Assembly: GCA_033977085.1 (NCBI GenBank)
Contig: CP138906.1
Span: 1 to 64,000 of the forward strand
Direction of reading: 5' to 3'
Length of the DNA: 64,000 nucleotides
From: Apirhabdus apintestini
Lineage (GTDB): Bacteria > Pseudomonadota > Gammaproteobacteria > Enterobacterales > Enterobacteriaceae
Every line of letters starts with the position of its first letter. Position 1 is the first letter of the stretch. Below are positions 47,448 to 58,258 of this stretch, piece by piece. The position numbers and the translations under genes were made by a program. The notes under the pieces were generated by a model that was not told where the DNA came from, ran no database searches, and was given only the letters and a program-made list of their open reading frames with translations.

Positions 47448-48641
47448 GTGTTTCAAAACGTTGAGGCTTATGCAGGCGATCCCATTCTCTCGCTAATGGA
47501 GCGTTTCAAAGAAGATCCGCGAGATAATAAAGTTAATCTTAGTATCGGGCTTTATTATAACGAGCAGGGCATTGTGCCACAGCTGGGCGCCGTGGCGCAG
47601 GCTGAAGCGCGCATGAACGCTCAACCACACGGTGCGTCGCTATATTTACCCATGGAAGGGCTGAAAGATTACCGTAACGCGATGGCGCCGCTGCTGTTTG
47701 GTTCCGATCACCCGGCCCTGCGTGAAGGGCGTATCGCTTTGCTGCAAACGCTGGGCGGTTCTGGCGCTTTGAAAATCGGCGCGGACTTTTTGAAATGCTA
47801 CTTCCCTGATTCCCAGGTTTGGGTCAGCGATCCTACCTGGGAAAATCATGTTGCCATATTCTCAGGGGCTGGATTCAAAGTGAATACTTACCCTTGGTTT
47901 GATGATGCGACGAAAGGCGTGCGGCTGGAGGCGCTACTGGATACCCTGAACCAGCTTCCGCCGCGCAGCATTATCTTGCTCCATCCTTGCTGCCATAATC
48001 CAACCGGTTCGGATTTAACCCCCAATGACTGGGACCGCGTGATTGCTGTCCTGAAGGCGCGCGCGCTGATCCCGTTCCTCGATATCGCTTATCAGGGTTT
48101 TGGCAGCAGTATGGAAGAAGACGCCTACGCGATACGCGCTGTCGCCGAGGCGGGAATGCAGTGCCTTATCAGCAACTCATTTTCTAAAATATTCTCGCTA
48201 TACGGTGAGCGGGTTGGTGGGCTTTCTGTTGTGTGCGAGGACGCCGCCGCTGCCGCCCGGGTTTTGGGGCGGCTCAAAGCGACGGTGCGTCGCAACTACT
48301 CCAGCCCGCCGAGCTATGGCGCGCATATAGTGTCGACGGTATTAAATGACGCGGCGTTAAAGGCGGACTGGCTGGCTGAAGTAGCAGCAATGCACCAGCG
48401 TATTCTGGATATGAGATCCGCGCTGGTGGAGTTGTTAAGTCGTGAAATCCCTGACAGGGATTTTAGCTATTTTATGCGCCAGCGCGGGATGTTTAGTTAC
48501 ACCGGCCTCAGCGCGGCACAGGTTGATAGACTGCGAGAGGAATTTGGCGTTTACCTGATAGCCAGTGGTCGTATGTGCGTGGCAGGGTTAAATCGCAGTA
48601 ATGTTCACTATGTTGCGCGCGCTTTTGCGGCTGTGATGTAA
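47448..48641 (+). CDS. tyrB: Aromatic amino acid aminotransferase
   Basis: TyrB performs the last step of tyrosine and phenylalanine synthesis and can act on leucine, using pyridoxal phosphate. The 397-residue frame from GTG 47448 is intact and the same length as E. coli TyrB, which also starts with GTG. PLP-binding Lys247 lies in SNSFSKIFSLYGERVGG. Substrate carboxylate Arg (FGVYLIASGRMCVAG) and the HNPTG loop are present. AGGAG lies 10 bases upstream. A terminator follows. It is one of the few larger genes here with no lesion. Confidence 0.96.
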   Translation: MFQNVEAYAGDPILSLMERFKEDPRDNKVNLSIGLYYNEQGIVPQLGAVAQAEARMNAQPHGASLYLPMEGLKDYRNAMAPLLFGSDHPALREGRIALLQTLGGSGALKIGADFLKCYFPDSQVWVSDPTWENHVAIFSGAGFKVNTYPWFDDATKGVRLEALLDTLNQLPPRSIILLHPCCHNPTGSDLTPNDWDRVIAVLKARALIPFLDIAYQGFGSSMEEDAYAIRAVAEAGMQCLISNSFSKIFSLYGERVGGLSVVCEDAAAAARVLGRLKATVRRNYSSPPSYGAHIVSTVLNDAALKADWLAEVAAMHQRILDMRSALVELLSREIPDRDFSYFMRQRGMFSYTGLSAAQVDRLREEFGVYLIASGRMCVAGLNRSNVHYVARAFAAVM

Positions 48642-48954
48642 GCGCTTACTTGCAATATAAGGCTCTATTCATACGCAACACCGCAGGTTTTCCACTGCGG
48701 TGTTGTTCCCGCTGGGAGCTACGTTATGGCTAAGGCTAGGGTGTGGATGTCAATTGCAGACGGCGGGGCTGCGGCTTTGCGTGAAAAAGCGTCGACAATG
48801 AATGCCCATTAAGAGGCGTAATTAGTGCCATTGCCTGTAAGAGCAAGCGGGTAAGCCGGGATAATGTTCTGCATAACTAGGCAACGGTGACCTTAAATAT
48901 GGGGTACAGCGTTGGCTGAGGTGGATTAAATTAAACACACATTAAGGAAAAAAG
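48642..48954. other. tyrB-aphA intergenic region
   Basis: About 310 bases. Besides the tyrB terminator (48676-48705) it holds only a 28-codon frame (48726-48812) without recognisable features. TTAAGGAAAAAAG just before 48955 is the aphA ribosome-binding site. Confidence 0.5.
48676..48705 (+). terminator. tyrB terminator
   Basis: An 11-base stem CAACACCGCAG and CTGCGGTGTTG encloses GTTTTCCA. The following T tract is weak (TTCCC), so termination may be partial. Confidence 0.7.
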
Positions 48955-49668
48955 ATGCGTAGATATTTGTCACTTTGGGGCGCGGGCTGCCTGGCGGTGG
49001 CGCTGTCGTGGCATGCACGGGCGCAAGAGCCCGCACCGGCGCCGCTATGGCCCGGTGCCTCGATAGAACAACTTACGGCGCAGGCGCCGATACACTGGGT
49101 TTCGGTGGCGCAAATTGAGCACAGCCTGGCAGGAAAACCTCCAATGGCAGTAGGGTTTGATATCGATGACACTGTCTTGTTCTCCAGCGCGGGCTTCTGG
49201 CGCGGAAAAGCGCAGTTTTCCCCGGGCAGCAATGCGTATCTGGATAATCCAGCGTTCTGGGAAAAAATGAACAATGGCTGGGACGCATTTAGCATGCCAA
49301 AAGCCGTGGCGCAGGCACTGATCGCCATGCACGTCAGGCGCGGAGACAGTATCTGGTTTGTAACCGGCCGCACGCACACCAAAACAGAGACGGTTTCGCA
49401 AACGCTGCAGAGCGTATTTCAAATCCCAGACGCGAGTATGAATCCGGTGGTATTTGCCGGTGAAGATGTGGGACGCAATGCCAAAACGCAGTGGCTGAAA
49501 GAAAAGCGGATGGGCATTTTTTACGGTGACGCTGACGGAGATATTCGCGCTGCGCGCGCGGTAGGCGCCCGGGGCATCCGCATTCTGCGTGCGGGAAACT
49601 CCACTAACCGCCCTCTGCCTCGCGCAGGATCTCTTGGGGAAGAGGTGGTAGTAAACTCAGAATATTGA
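48955..49668 (+). CDS. aphA: Class B acid phosphatase
   Basis: AphA is a periplasmic, magnesium-dependent nucleotidase and phosphotransferase of the HAD superfamily. The signal peptide is MRRYLSLWGAGCLAVALSWH with cleavage near ARA-Q. The nucleophile motif FDIDDTVLFSS has Asp69 and Asp71, and the second motif YGDADGDIRAA is intact. At 237 residues it equals E. coli AphA. The frame is undamaged, and a good ribosome-binding site precedes it. Confidence 0.95.
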   Translation: MRRYLSLWGAGCLAVALSWHARAQEPAPAPLWPGASIEQLTAQAPIHWVSVAQIEHSLAGKPPMAVGFDIDDTVLFSSAGFWRGKAQFSPGSNAYLDNPAFWEKMNNGWDAFSMPKAVAQALIAMHVRRGDSIWFVTGRTHTKTETVSQTLQSVFQIPDASMNPVVFAGEDVGRNAKTQWLKEKRMGIFYGDADGDIRAARAVGARGIRILRAGNSTNRPLPRAGSLGEEVVVNSEY

Positions 49669-49842
49669 GTCGCTTTATCCCGGATTATCAGCCCGCGTCG
49701 TCTTTTAGCGATCGGCGAATGCTACAAGACGACAGGTAAGCATTATTTCCGCCGCTAACGTAACTATTTCCACGCTGAATTTTACCTTTCTTCTGCAAGC
49801 TACATACTTAAAGCGCTATGGTTAATACAGGAGCGAACGGTT

Positions 49843-50259
49843 ATGTGGCATCAGCAAACGGTAATGTTACCTGCGAAAACTCGTGGTTTTCACCTGGTAA
49901 CCGATGAGATATCCGGGCAACTGCACGCGCTATCCCATGTGCAAACGGGGCTGCTGCATTTGCTTTTACAACATACTTCTGCGTCGCTGATGCTTAATGA
50001 GAATTGCGATCCCTCGGTGCGAAGCGATATGGAGCGCTATTTTCTGGAGGCGGTGCCAGAAAACGCCGGCTGGCATCACGCTGATGAAGGGCCAGATGAT
50101 ATGCCGGCGCATGTGAAGTCGTCGCTGCTGGGCGCATCGCTGATGTTACCTGTCCGGAATGGGCGCCTGGCGCTGGGCACCTGGCAGGGTATCTGGCTGG
50201 GTGAGCATCGTATCCACGGCGGGCAGCGCCGTATTATCGCTACATTACAGGGGGAATAA
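49843..50259 (+). CDS. yjbQ: UPF0047-family protein YjbQ
   Basis: YjbQ belongs to the UPF0047 family; E. coli YjbQ has weak thiamine phosphate synthase activity, but its real role is unknown. The intact 138-residue frame has the family hallmarks QHTSASLMLNENCDP and GTWQGIWLGEHR, with conserved His residues. ACAGGAG lies upstream. It is followed after five bases by yjbR, forming a two-gene operon as in E. coli. Confidence 0.94.
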   Translation: MWHQQTVMLPAKTRGFHLVTDEISGQLHALSHVQTGLLHLLLQHTSASLMLNENCDPSVRSDMERYFLEAVPENAGWHHADEGPDDMPAHVKSSLLGASLMLPVRNGRLALGTWQGIWLGEHRIHGGQRRIIATLQGE

Positions 50260-50264
50260 ATACC

Positions 50265-50621
50265 ATGACTGATTCGGAGTTATTGCAGTACTGTATGAGC
50301 AAAAACGGCGCCCGGCAAAGCGTCCATTCAGACTGGAAAGCGACGCAAATTAAAGTGGCGGATGTGCTCTTTGCTATGGTTCATGAACAGAACGGGCGTC
50401 AGGCAGTTTCGCTTAAAACCAGCCCCGCGCTGGCTGAATTACTGCGTGAAGAACACCGTGATGTGACACCCAGCCGCCACCTGAATAAAGCACACTGGAG
50501 CACGCTATATCTGGATGGCGATCTTCCCGATTCGCAGATCTATTATCTGGTGGACGACTCTTGGCAGCAGGCGCTGGCGCTGCTGCCGGAACAAACGCGT
50601 CGTCAGATAATGGGGGCGTAG
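50265..50621 (+). CDS. yjbR: MmcQ/YjbR-family protein
   Basis: YjbR is a small MmcQ-like protein with a double-wing DNA-binding-like fold; its function is unknown. The intact 118-residue frame has the family LKTSPALAELLREEH and LNKAHWSTLYLDG segments. It lies five bases after yjbQ and is co-transcribed. Length equals the E. coli protein. Confidence 0.94.
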   Translation: MTDSELLQYCMSKNGARQSVHSDWKATQIKVADVLFAMVHEQNGRQAVSLKTSPALAELLREEHRDVTPSRHLNKAHWSTLYLDGDLPDSQIYYLVDDSWQQALALLPEQTRRQIMGA

Positions 50622-50882
50622 CTCGGATTGTTTTCTGATACGCCAATACGTTGATAAATTGAAACTGGATTTTCAGCCTCGCGCGAGGGAAAGCAAAATT
50701 ACGGGCGTCAGCGAGTACGAACGGCTGCCAAAAAGCGCGAATGCTTAAAATTATGTAGGTATAACCGATAAGAAGTGAGCGCTTGCTTAGCATGCTCGCC
50801 CGCTAACTTCAGGAGTATTTGAAGCTAATCGCCTGAACAGCCCGCAGCGGACTGTTCAGGTAAAGACGCCTATTGCGGTGAG

Positions 50883-53715
50883 TTATGCTTTCTTCAGAAG
50901 TGGCTTCAGAAAGCGTGCCGTGTGCGATGTCTTACATTCGGCGACGGTTTCCGGAGTACCGGAGACCAGTATTTCACCGCCGCCGCTCCCGCCTTCAGGG
51001 CCGAGATCCACAATCCAGTCCGCGGTTTTAATCACATCCAGGTTGTGTTCAATGACGACAATAGTATTGCCCTGATCCCGAAGCTGATGCAGCACTTCTA
51101 ACAACTGCTGAATATCCGCGAAGTGCAGGCCGGTAGTCGGTTCATCCAGAATATAGAGCGTTTGCCCGGTACCGCGTTTTGACGAGCTCGCGCGCCAGTT
51201 TTACGCGCTGGGCCTCACCGCCGGAAAGCGTAGTTGCGGCTTGGCCGAGGCGAATATACGACAGCCCGACATCCATGAGCGTTTGTAACTTGCGAGCCAG
51301 CGCTGGCACGGCGTCAAAAAATTCACGCGCCTCTTCGATAGTCATATCCAGAACTTCGTGGATATTCTTACCCTTATATTTGATTTCCAGCGTCTCGCGG
51401 TTATAGCGCTTTCCTTTGCACTGATCGCAGGCGACATAGACATCCGGTAGAAAGTGCATTTCGACTTTAATCACGCCATCGCCCTGACAGGCCTCGCAGC
51501 GCCCGCCGCGCACATTAAAGCTGAAACGTCCCGGCGTATATCCACACGAGCGGGATTCAGGAACTCCGGCGAATAATTCACGAACGGGGGTAAAAACACC
51601 GGTATAAGTGGCAGGGTTTGAACGCGGCGTGCGCCCGATGGGACTCTGATCGATATCAATGACTTTATCGAAGTGTTCCAGCCCCTGAATATCGCGATAA
51701 GGCGCTACTTCAGCGCTGGTACCGCCGTTTAACTGGCGCTGGGCCAGTGGGAACAGCGTATCGTTAATTAACGTCGACTTCCCGGAGCCGGAAACGCCGG
51801 TGACGCAGGTAAATAGCCCGACCGGCAGAGTGAGCGTAACATCTTTCAGATTATTGCCGCGTGCACCGATGAGTTTGAGCACTTTCTGCGGATCGGCTTT
51901 AACGCGCTGCCCGGGAATGGCGATTTGGCGTTTGCCGCTCATAAACTGGCCGGTAAGCGATTCCGGCACCGCCATTATCGCCTCCAGCGGCCCTTCGGCG
52001 ACCACTTCACCGCCGTGCACGCCGGCACCTGGGCCGATATCGATGATATGATCCGCGGCGCGAATGGCGTCTTCATCATGTTCGACCACAATGACGGTAT
52101 TACCCAGATCGCGCAGGTGGATAAGCGTGCCGAGCAGGCGCTCATTATCGCGCTGATGCAGCCCGATTGAAGGTTCATCCAGTACGTACATTACCCCGAC
52201 TAGCCCGGCACCAATTTGACTGGCGAGCCGGATGCGCTGGGCCTCGCCGCCGGAAAGGGTATCCGCCGAGCGGGACAGCGTTAGATAATTCAGCCCGACG
52301 TTGACCAGAAACTTCAGGCGGTCGCCGATTTCTTTTAATACTTTTTCCGCAATTTTTGCGCGCTGGCCCGCAAGTTTCATCCCGTTGAAAAAATCCATCG
52401 CGTGGCCGATGCTCATTTCTGAAATCGTCGGCAGCGAAGTGTTTTCTACAAAAACGTGGCGAGCTTCACGGCGTAAGCGCGTGCCGTGACAGCTTGTACA
52501 GGGGCGATTGCTAATGAATTTTGCCAGCTCTTCGCGGACGGCGTTGGATTCTGTCTCTTTGTAACGCCGCTCCATATTATGCAGTACCCCTTCAAAGGGT
52601 GGCGGCGCACCGAGGTATCGCCGCGATCGTTGACGTACTTAAACTCAATATTTTCTTTCCCTGAACCGTACAGAATAACTTTTCTAACCTCGTCATTCAG
52701 GCTTTCCCAGGGCGCTTCCACGTCAAATTGATAGTGCTCCGCCAGCGATCGCAGCATCTGGAAATAGTAAAAATTGCGCCTATCCCAGCCGCGAATGGCA
52801 CCGCCTGCCAGCGACAGCTCGGAATTTTGTATCACACGCTCAGGATCGAAATATTGTTGGATGCCTAGCCCATCGCAGGTTTGGCAGGCACCGGCCGGGT
52901 TATTAAACGAGAACAGGCGCGGCTCCAGCTTCCTGCATGCTATAGCCGCAGACCGGGCAGGCGAAGTTGGCGGAAAAAATCAGCGGTTCACTATCAGGAT
53001 CGTCCATGTCGGCGACAATCGCGCTGCCGCCTGAGAGCTCCAGCGCGGTTTCAAACGATTCCGCCAGGCGCTGTGCCAGATCGTCGCGGACTTTAAACCG
53101 GTCAATCACGACTTCAATGGTGTGTTTCTTTTGCAGCTCCAGTTTTGGCGGATCGGAGAGATCCCACACTTCACCGTCGATGCGGGCGCGGATGTAGCCC
53201 TGGCTCGCCAGATTCTCCAGCGTTTTAACGTGTTCGCCCTTACGTTCTTTAATGACCGGCGCCAGCAGCATTAGGCGTTTGCCCTCCGGCTGGGTCAGTA
53301 CGTTATCCACCATTTGGCTTACCGTTTGCGCCGCCAGCGGAATATCGTGATCCGGGCAGCGAGGCTCGCCGACGCGGGCGAACAGCAGGCGTAAATAATC
53401 GTGGATTTCCGTAATGGTACCCACGGTGGAACGCGGGTTGTGCGATGTGGACTTCTGCTCGATGGAGATTGCCGGAGATAGCCCTTCAATATGATCGACG
53501 TCCGGCTTTTCCATCAGCGACAAAAACTGTCGGGCGTAGGCGGAAAGGGATTCCACATAGCGGCGCTGCCCTTCTGCGTATAGCGTATCAAAGGCTAGCG
53601 AAGACTTACCTGAGCCAGACAGGCCGGTAACGACGATGAGCTTATCTCGTGGAATAACAAGACTGATGTTTTTGAGATTGTGGGTGCGTACGCCCCTGAC
53701 TTCGATCTTATCCAT
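50883..53715 (-). pseudogene. uvrA: Excinuclease ABC subunit A, three indels
   Basis: UvrA finds DNA lesions for nucleotide excision repair. It starts at 53715 (MDKIEVRGVRTHNLKN) with the first Walker A GLSGSGKSS. An extra base near 52930 breaks the frame at SMQE, before the first zinc site ends. The next frame reads to HPLKG, where one base is lost near 52594-52599. The third frame covers both signature motifs (LSGGEAQR), the second Walker A GVSGSGKST, and the zinc module CEACQGDG. A further extra base near 51177-51188 (at GAGCTCG) falls before Walker B, and the last frame ends LKPLLKKA. Corrected length is about 943 residues against 940. Three indels, two of them gains, make genuine loss of repair likely. 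Confidence 0.93.
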
Positions 53716-53801
53716 TCACCTATCCCGGAATAAACGCGTAGGCCAGTACGGAGAACGACGAAACTGGCGGCCCGAAGCGGCTAATTATGACACAAATCAG
53801 G

Positions 53802-53817
53802 CTGGATGAATATCCAG
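53802..53817. promoter_or_regulatory. SOS box between uvrA and ssb
   Basis: CTGGATGAATATCCAG is a near-palindrome fitting the LexA operator CTG-N10-CAG. It lies in the divergent uvrA-ssb region, where E. coli also has a shared SOS box. The inner G and C depart from the usual CTGT/ACAG, so binding may be weaker. Confidence 0.75.
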
Positions 53818-53945
53818 TCTTCCGTGCAAATAGATGCAACCAGTGCGAGATTCTTGGAATGTGGACAGCAGGTATTATCTGTGCGACTGGCGTGTTAGAA
53901 TCCCGAGCCTTAAACTATCTGAATATCATCTCAGGAGACACGAAA

Positions 53946-54503
53946 ATGGCCAGCAGAGGCGTAAATAAGGTGATTCTCGTCGGTAATCTGGGTCAGGACC
54001 CGGAAATCCGCTATATGCCAAACGGCGGCGCTGTGGCGAACCTACGGCTGGCAACGTCTGAATCCTGGCGCGATAAGCAGACCGGTGAAATGAAAGAAGT
54101 CACCGAATGGCATTCAGTCGTCCTGTTCGGCAAGCTGGCAGAAGTGGCTGGCGAATACCTGCGTAAAGGCTCTCAGGTTTATATTGAAGGTCAGCTACGT
54201 ACGCGTAAATGGCAGGACCAAAGCGGGCAGGATCGCTACTCGACGGAAGTTGTGGTTAACGTTGGTGGGTCCATGCAAATGCTGGGTGGTCGCCAGGGCG
54301 GCGGAGCAGGTGCGGGCATGGGCGGCAACGGCGGCCAGCAGCAGGGCCAGGGTGGCGGCTGGGGGCAGTCACAGCAGCCTCAGAACGGCGGTAACCAGTT
54401 TAGCGGCGGCGCGCAGTCCCGACCCCAGCAGGCGCAGCCTCAACCGCAGAGCGCGCCTTCCAACGAGCCTCCGATGGATTTTGACGACGACATTCCGTTC
54501 TAA
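53946..54503 (+). CDS. ssb: Single-stranded DNA-binding protein
   Basis: Ssb coats single-stranded DNA and recruits repair and replication proteins. ATG 53946 (MASRGVNKVILVGNLGQDPE) is the family start; an in-frame upstream start at 53787 would run across the promoter and SOS box. The 185-residue protein has the OB fold (1-115), a Gly/Gln-rich linker, and the acidic tip MDFDDDIPF that binds partner proteins. It is intact, unlike the divergent uvrA and the nearby dnaB. Confidence 0.97.
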   Translation: MASRGVNKVILVGNLGQDPEIRYMPNGGAVANLRLATSESWRDKQTGEMKEVTEWHSVVLFGKLAEVAGEYLRKGSQVYIEGQLRTRKWQDQSGQDRYSTEVVVNVGGSMQMLGGRQGGGAGAGMGGNGGQQQGQGGGWGQSQQPQNGGNQFSGGAQSRPQQAQPQPQSAPSNEPPMDFDDDIPF

Positions 54504-54513
54504 TCAAAACTAC

Positions 54514-54552
54514 GTTTAGTGAGAGGCCTGCTTGCAGGTCTCTGGACTAAAC
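54514..54552 (+). terminator. Probable ssb terminator
   Basis: The arms GTTTAGT (54514-54520) and ACTAAAC (54546-54552) flank an inner CCTGC/GCAGG hairpin. The structure lies 10 bases after ssb. No T tract follows, so it may be a weak terminator. Confidence 0.45.
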
Positions 54553-54637
54553 CTCCGTAGTAATTGTGGTCCCGGTTGGTTTATGGATTGCAATGCAAAT
54601 AGCGGCCATGGCTATGGCTCGTATTTAAGATATCCAC

Positions 54638-54844
54638 TTACGAATTTGCCTTTTTCAGCGGCTTGAAAATGGCTTCTTCACCTTTCATCTGACCGTAGTT
54701 GTGGTGACTCATATTTGGCACCATATGGTCGATCTGAATGAAGCATTGCCAGTCTTCGCTATCGTACTGCCTGTTTTGGCCGAGCCTGAATGAAAGATAG
54801 CTATACTTCTTGTTTTCATTGCTATACGACCACCCGCATTGCAT
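54638..54844 (-). CDS. Unrecognised small protein, possibly a gene fragment
   Basis: I do not recognise this 68-residue frame. Read leftward it contains NENKKYSYLSFRLGQNRQ, then EDWQCFIQIDHMVPNMSHHN, ending LKKANS. The composition is protein-like and not repetitive, rich in Tyr, Asn and His. A second frame just upstream (near 54845-54960, MSDKYSPPPRLAELAISG) could be its missing N-terminus joined by a frameshift. There is no clear ribosome-binding site. It lies in a GC-poor region after ssb that E. coli lacks. Confidence 0.35.
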   Translation of the reverse strand: MQCGWSYSNENKKYSYLSFRLGQNRQYDSEDWQCFIQIDHMVPNMSHHNYGQMKGEEAIFKPLKKANS

Positions 54845-54967
54845 TCAGTGCCAGCTCTTGTCATTGACCAATTCACCCTACTACGGCTGAAGAGATGGAT
54901 AACACTTGCCGGATATAGCCAGCTCTGCCAGGCGTGGAGGTGGACTGTATTTGTCACTCATACTTGA

Positions 54968-55258
54968 ATGGGGTGTATCACAGTAAATTTCCGTTTCGCC
55001 CTGCGCGAACCTGAGCCGGAGCCAGAATTTGTTTGTTCCATCGCCAGCCGTGTGGCGCAGGTCTACATTAAACTGCAGCAGGGCGAGTGCGCTCGGTTCA
55101 ATGGTCAACCAGAGGCGCCGGTGATCGCAGGCAGTAGTTTTGCCACACTACAACAGGCACCCGGTCATTACACCTTTACTATCAGCAGCTTGGGTGGCAT
55201 ACGTGAGCAGGCGCTAGATATCAGTGATAAAGGTGTCTGGTTGCCCGCCCCAGATTGA
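54968..55258 (+). CDS. Unrecognised 96-residue protein
   Basis: The intact frame begins MGCITVNFRFALREPEPEPE and ends ALDISDKGVWLPAPD, with a predicted beta-rich middle (YIKLQQGECARFNG, GHYTFTISSLGGI). I recognise no family. There is no signal peptide and no membrane helix. The start codon lacks a strong ribosome-binding site, so the frame may be the 3' part of a larger decayed gene. It overlaps antisense to a minus-strand frame (54881-55108), and I favour the plus strand on composition. Confidence 0.35.
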   Translation: MGCITVNFRFALREPEPEPEFVCSIASRVAQVYIKLQQGECARFNGQPEAPVIAGSSFATLQQAPGHYTFTISSLGGIREQALDISDKGVWLPAPD

Positions 55259-56709
55259 TAAACAAGAAATTTTCGCCTTTCTGAAGACTCAGGCTGAGCT
55301 CGTGTCGGAGTCATGTTATCTAATAATGTTCATCGTCATACCATCCTGCAGGGCTATTTGTTACGTTTTTTGATATAAATTCAATGGGCTGCCTGTCAGC
55401 GTGCGCTCTAGCAGGCGGCTATTCAGCGCGCATAATGCCTCCATCATAATATCGACCGCATCCTCTCCTCATTCCCGTGGTGATTTCCTGGCATGGATTG
55501 TCGGGCACTCACACTAAAATTATCTATACAGTTGGCATCCGAAATATCATCCGTTAAACAGATTATCTGAAGCGAGATTATTCTCCAGCATTGGGCGCTG
55601 GTTACGCTGTATCGTATGGGCATGTCTGCATGGATGTTGCCAGTGAAAAGAATTTATTTTTAAACAGGAAGAATAAAATAGGCAATAAAACGAATGATGA
55701 TGAGAGTCATTATAAATATATTATTTCTATAATTCATAGTGGCGATGACCATAATATAAATAAGGGTAACTAAGCCTGTCACCACAGCTGTTAAATAATA
55801 CTCATTTTAATGAGCCGTAATTAAAGGGAGTATTATTTAACATATGAACTATACTCTGGGTCATCATGTAAAATAAGAAACAACAACAAAACATTTTTAT
55901 AAAAAATATAAAATACTTCTTGTGTTAAGTCACAATATTATCAACAATTTGCGCTGTTTATTGGCAGAAAAAATAGCGAGTTCGATTATTTTTTTATCAT
56001 GAAATCATGATCATATGTTTTTGTCTGATAAATTATATGCAAACGAATTGTATTTTAAGCAATAAATGATAATCTGTGCGCAACTTAAAGACAGATGCCA
56101 GCTTCTGATAACTGCATTTCTTAAACGAATAATTAACAAAATAAAACCATCTACCGTAGTACACATTTACACAAAGCAAAGAAATAGTAGATTAAGCAAA
56201 CAACGGGTTTACTCGCAGAGCCTGAAACTTTCCTCCTGATATTTACCGTGGCCGGGTGCCATGGTTCAAAAAGGTGGATGTGAAGCATGGCCGAAAATCA
56301 TTTTATTTTGCAGAAGTTACGGGGTTAAGCCCCTATCCGGCATGGATATTGATCGGCTATGGAATGTCTGTGGACGGGGTTTATTGCCACCGGCGCAACG
56401 ACACCATAGGGCGGTCGTAGTTCATACAGGCCGCCTGCGCATGAAAAGACCATTTGGCGCATCGGGCTTCTGCTGCGCTAACCAGGCGATACCGATCGCC
56501 AGTCGCATCACGGGAAGAGACGCGAGATTTTAATCTGGAGAGAGAAAACCGGCTCGTAAGTCGGCCAGACTTTCTGACAGGCAGGGATGCAGTAGTGACT
56601 CATCATCGTTGCCTATTAGAAAGCGTCTGACGGCTGGGGCAACGCCCATATGATGGTATTACGGTTTTAAAGGATCGCGTACGCGGCCTTTTCCTCTGGA
56701 GTTAAAACA
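55259..56709. other. AT-rich region between the post-ssb frames and the cyclase
   Basis: About 1450 bases with no supported gene. The middle (about 55640-56200) is markedly AT-rich with several A and T runs, and the flanks are more GC-rich. Frames at 55591-55773 and 56261-56533 have no motif and no convincing start. In E. coli yjcB and a phosphodiesterase gene follow ssb, so decayed material or a horizontally acquired segment is likely. Confidence 0.5.
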
Positions 56710-58247
56710 GTGACTGTGATTAGCACAGAACAAGCGGCCCCGGCTATTCATCGATCGTGGTTCGACTCAAAGCTTTTCGTGATTACAACGACGCTGCTGG
56801 TCTTTATGCTGGCCGTGGCGCTATTAGGCTATATTTCATACCGGCGCCAGCTTTCAATAGCTGAAATGACGGCCCATGAGCTTTCGCGCGTGATTGAAAG
56901 CGACCTTTATCACAATGAAAATTTTACCGATGCCGTATCGGTACTCTATCTGCGCCTGAAAAGCGGAAATCGCCGCTGGCCGCAGTTAATGCCGGAATAT
57001 GATTCCCGCAGCGGTATTTATGGTTTTAACCTGTATGCGGATCGCCCTAATCATAATTTTCGCGGTACGCTGCAGTCTGATATTCCGATGAATGATGATG
57101 CTATTCTCATCGCTCAGGCCGTTGATATTGCAGCAGGAATCGAAAGTAAAACCTCTCATTACAGTAAAATAGGGCGTCGCTATTTCTTATCGAAAGATAA
57201 TGCTTACGTGTATTTTGTTGGTAAAACACCGCTGTCTACCTACATCTTTAAATCTGGCGAACAAAAAGGCTACCGTATTTTCCCCCATAGCCGCTCTGAG
57301 GGGTATCTCTATCTTAAACTGCGCGATGACCCGCATACACAGGCAAACAAAGTCTCTCCGGTTTATATAGATTCACTGTCGGGCGCGCCGGTCATTACCG
57401 TGCAACATATCGTTTTCGACCAAAGCCAGGGAATGAAAGATAGGGTATTAGGCTCCCTGTGTTTTGATTACCAGCAAAATGAATTGCAGTCTCTGGTATC
57501 AAGTCTTGGGCTTTCGGACCGAAATAACTTCTTGAACATCTTTTTACTGGATAGACAAACAAACACGCGTTTCCGCATTGTAGGTGAAAGTAAGGAAGGC
57601 GACAGCAAAGAGATTCACTCGGCGATTAATGATCGCTACGACGTCATTGCGACAGTGAATCCGCTGCGCTATTACCTGACCCGCAGCGGGCGCGGTGATT
57701 TAATTGTCCTGATGCTGCTTTCCCTGTGCTTTGTGGTGGTCTACCTCATCCACGACGGGAGGGCAAGAGCGCGCCGTAACGAATCGCTGCGCGATCCGTT
57801 AACGGGTTTATATAACCGTGGTTGGTTAAAGCAGTTTGAAAAACGCTGCGCGCCGGGTGCGATGACGGTAGCAATGATCGACTGCGATAATTTTAAAAGA
57901 ATTAATGATACATGGGGGCATCCGGCGGGAGACGATGCGTTGACGCATATTTCTCGTGCCATCAGCAGTCGCTTAATTCCTGGCATTGATTTTGCGGTAC
58001 GAATGGGCGGGGATGAGTTTTTATTCTATTTAGTAACGATTGTGAAGAGCAGGTGTATGCGTGCATGAAGCGCATTGCACATGACATTAATCTGTTTAGC
58101 GCACAAATTCCGCTTTCGATTAGTTATGGCGTGTGTAAGGTGCTACCAGGTATGGCATTAAGCGATGCCATCGCGCACGCCGATAGAAAAATGTATCAGG
58201 CAAAACGGGGCGGCAAAACAGATATGCCGATAAATATTACCGCGTAA
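56710..58247 (+). pseudogene. Membrane diguanylate cyclase (GGDEF), frameshifted after the motif
   Basis: The protein would make cyclic di-GMP. It has two membrane helices (about residues 24-46 and 318-337) flanking a 270-residue periplasmic sensor region, then a GGDEF domain. The domain shows DPLTGLYNRGWL, the metal-binding Asp in MIDCDNFKRIND and the exact MGGDEF active site. One base is missing near 58030 in TATTTAGT, seven codons past GGDEF. The rest of the domain (NLFSAQIPLSISYGVC, HADRKMYQAKR) follows in the next frame to 58247. Corrected length is about 512 residues. An RxxD inhibitory site before GGDEF is not evident. The phosphodiesterase gene follows after 11 bases. The periplasmic domain type is not recognised. 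Confidence 0.85.
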
Positions 58248-58258
58248 TTGGTACTGCC

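Noticed and set aside
53787..53945. Upstream extension of ssb to 53787
   Set aside because: It would translate through the promoter region and SOS box; the family start is at 53946.
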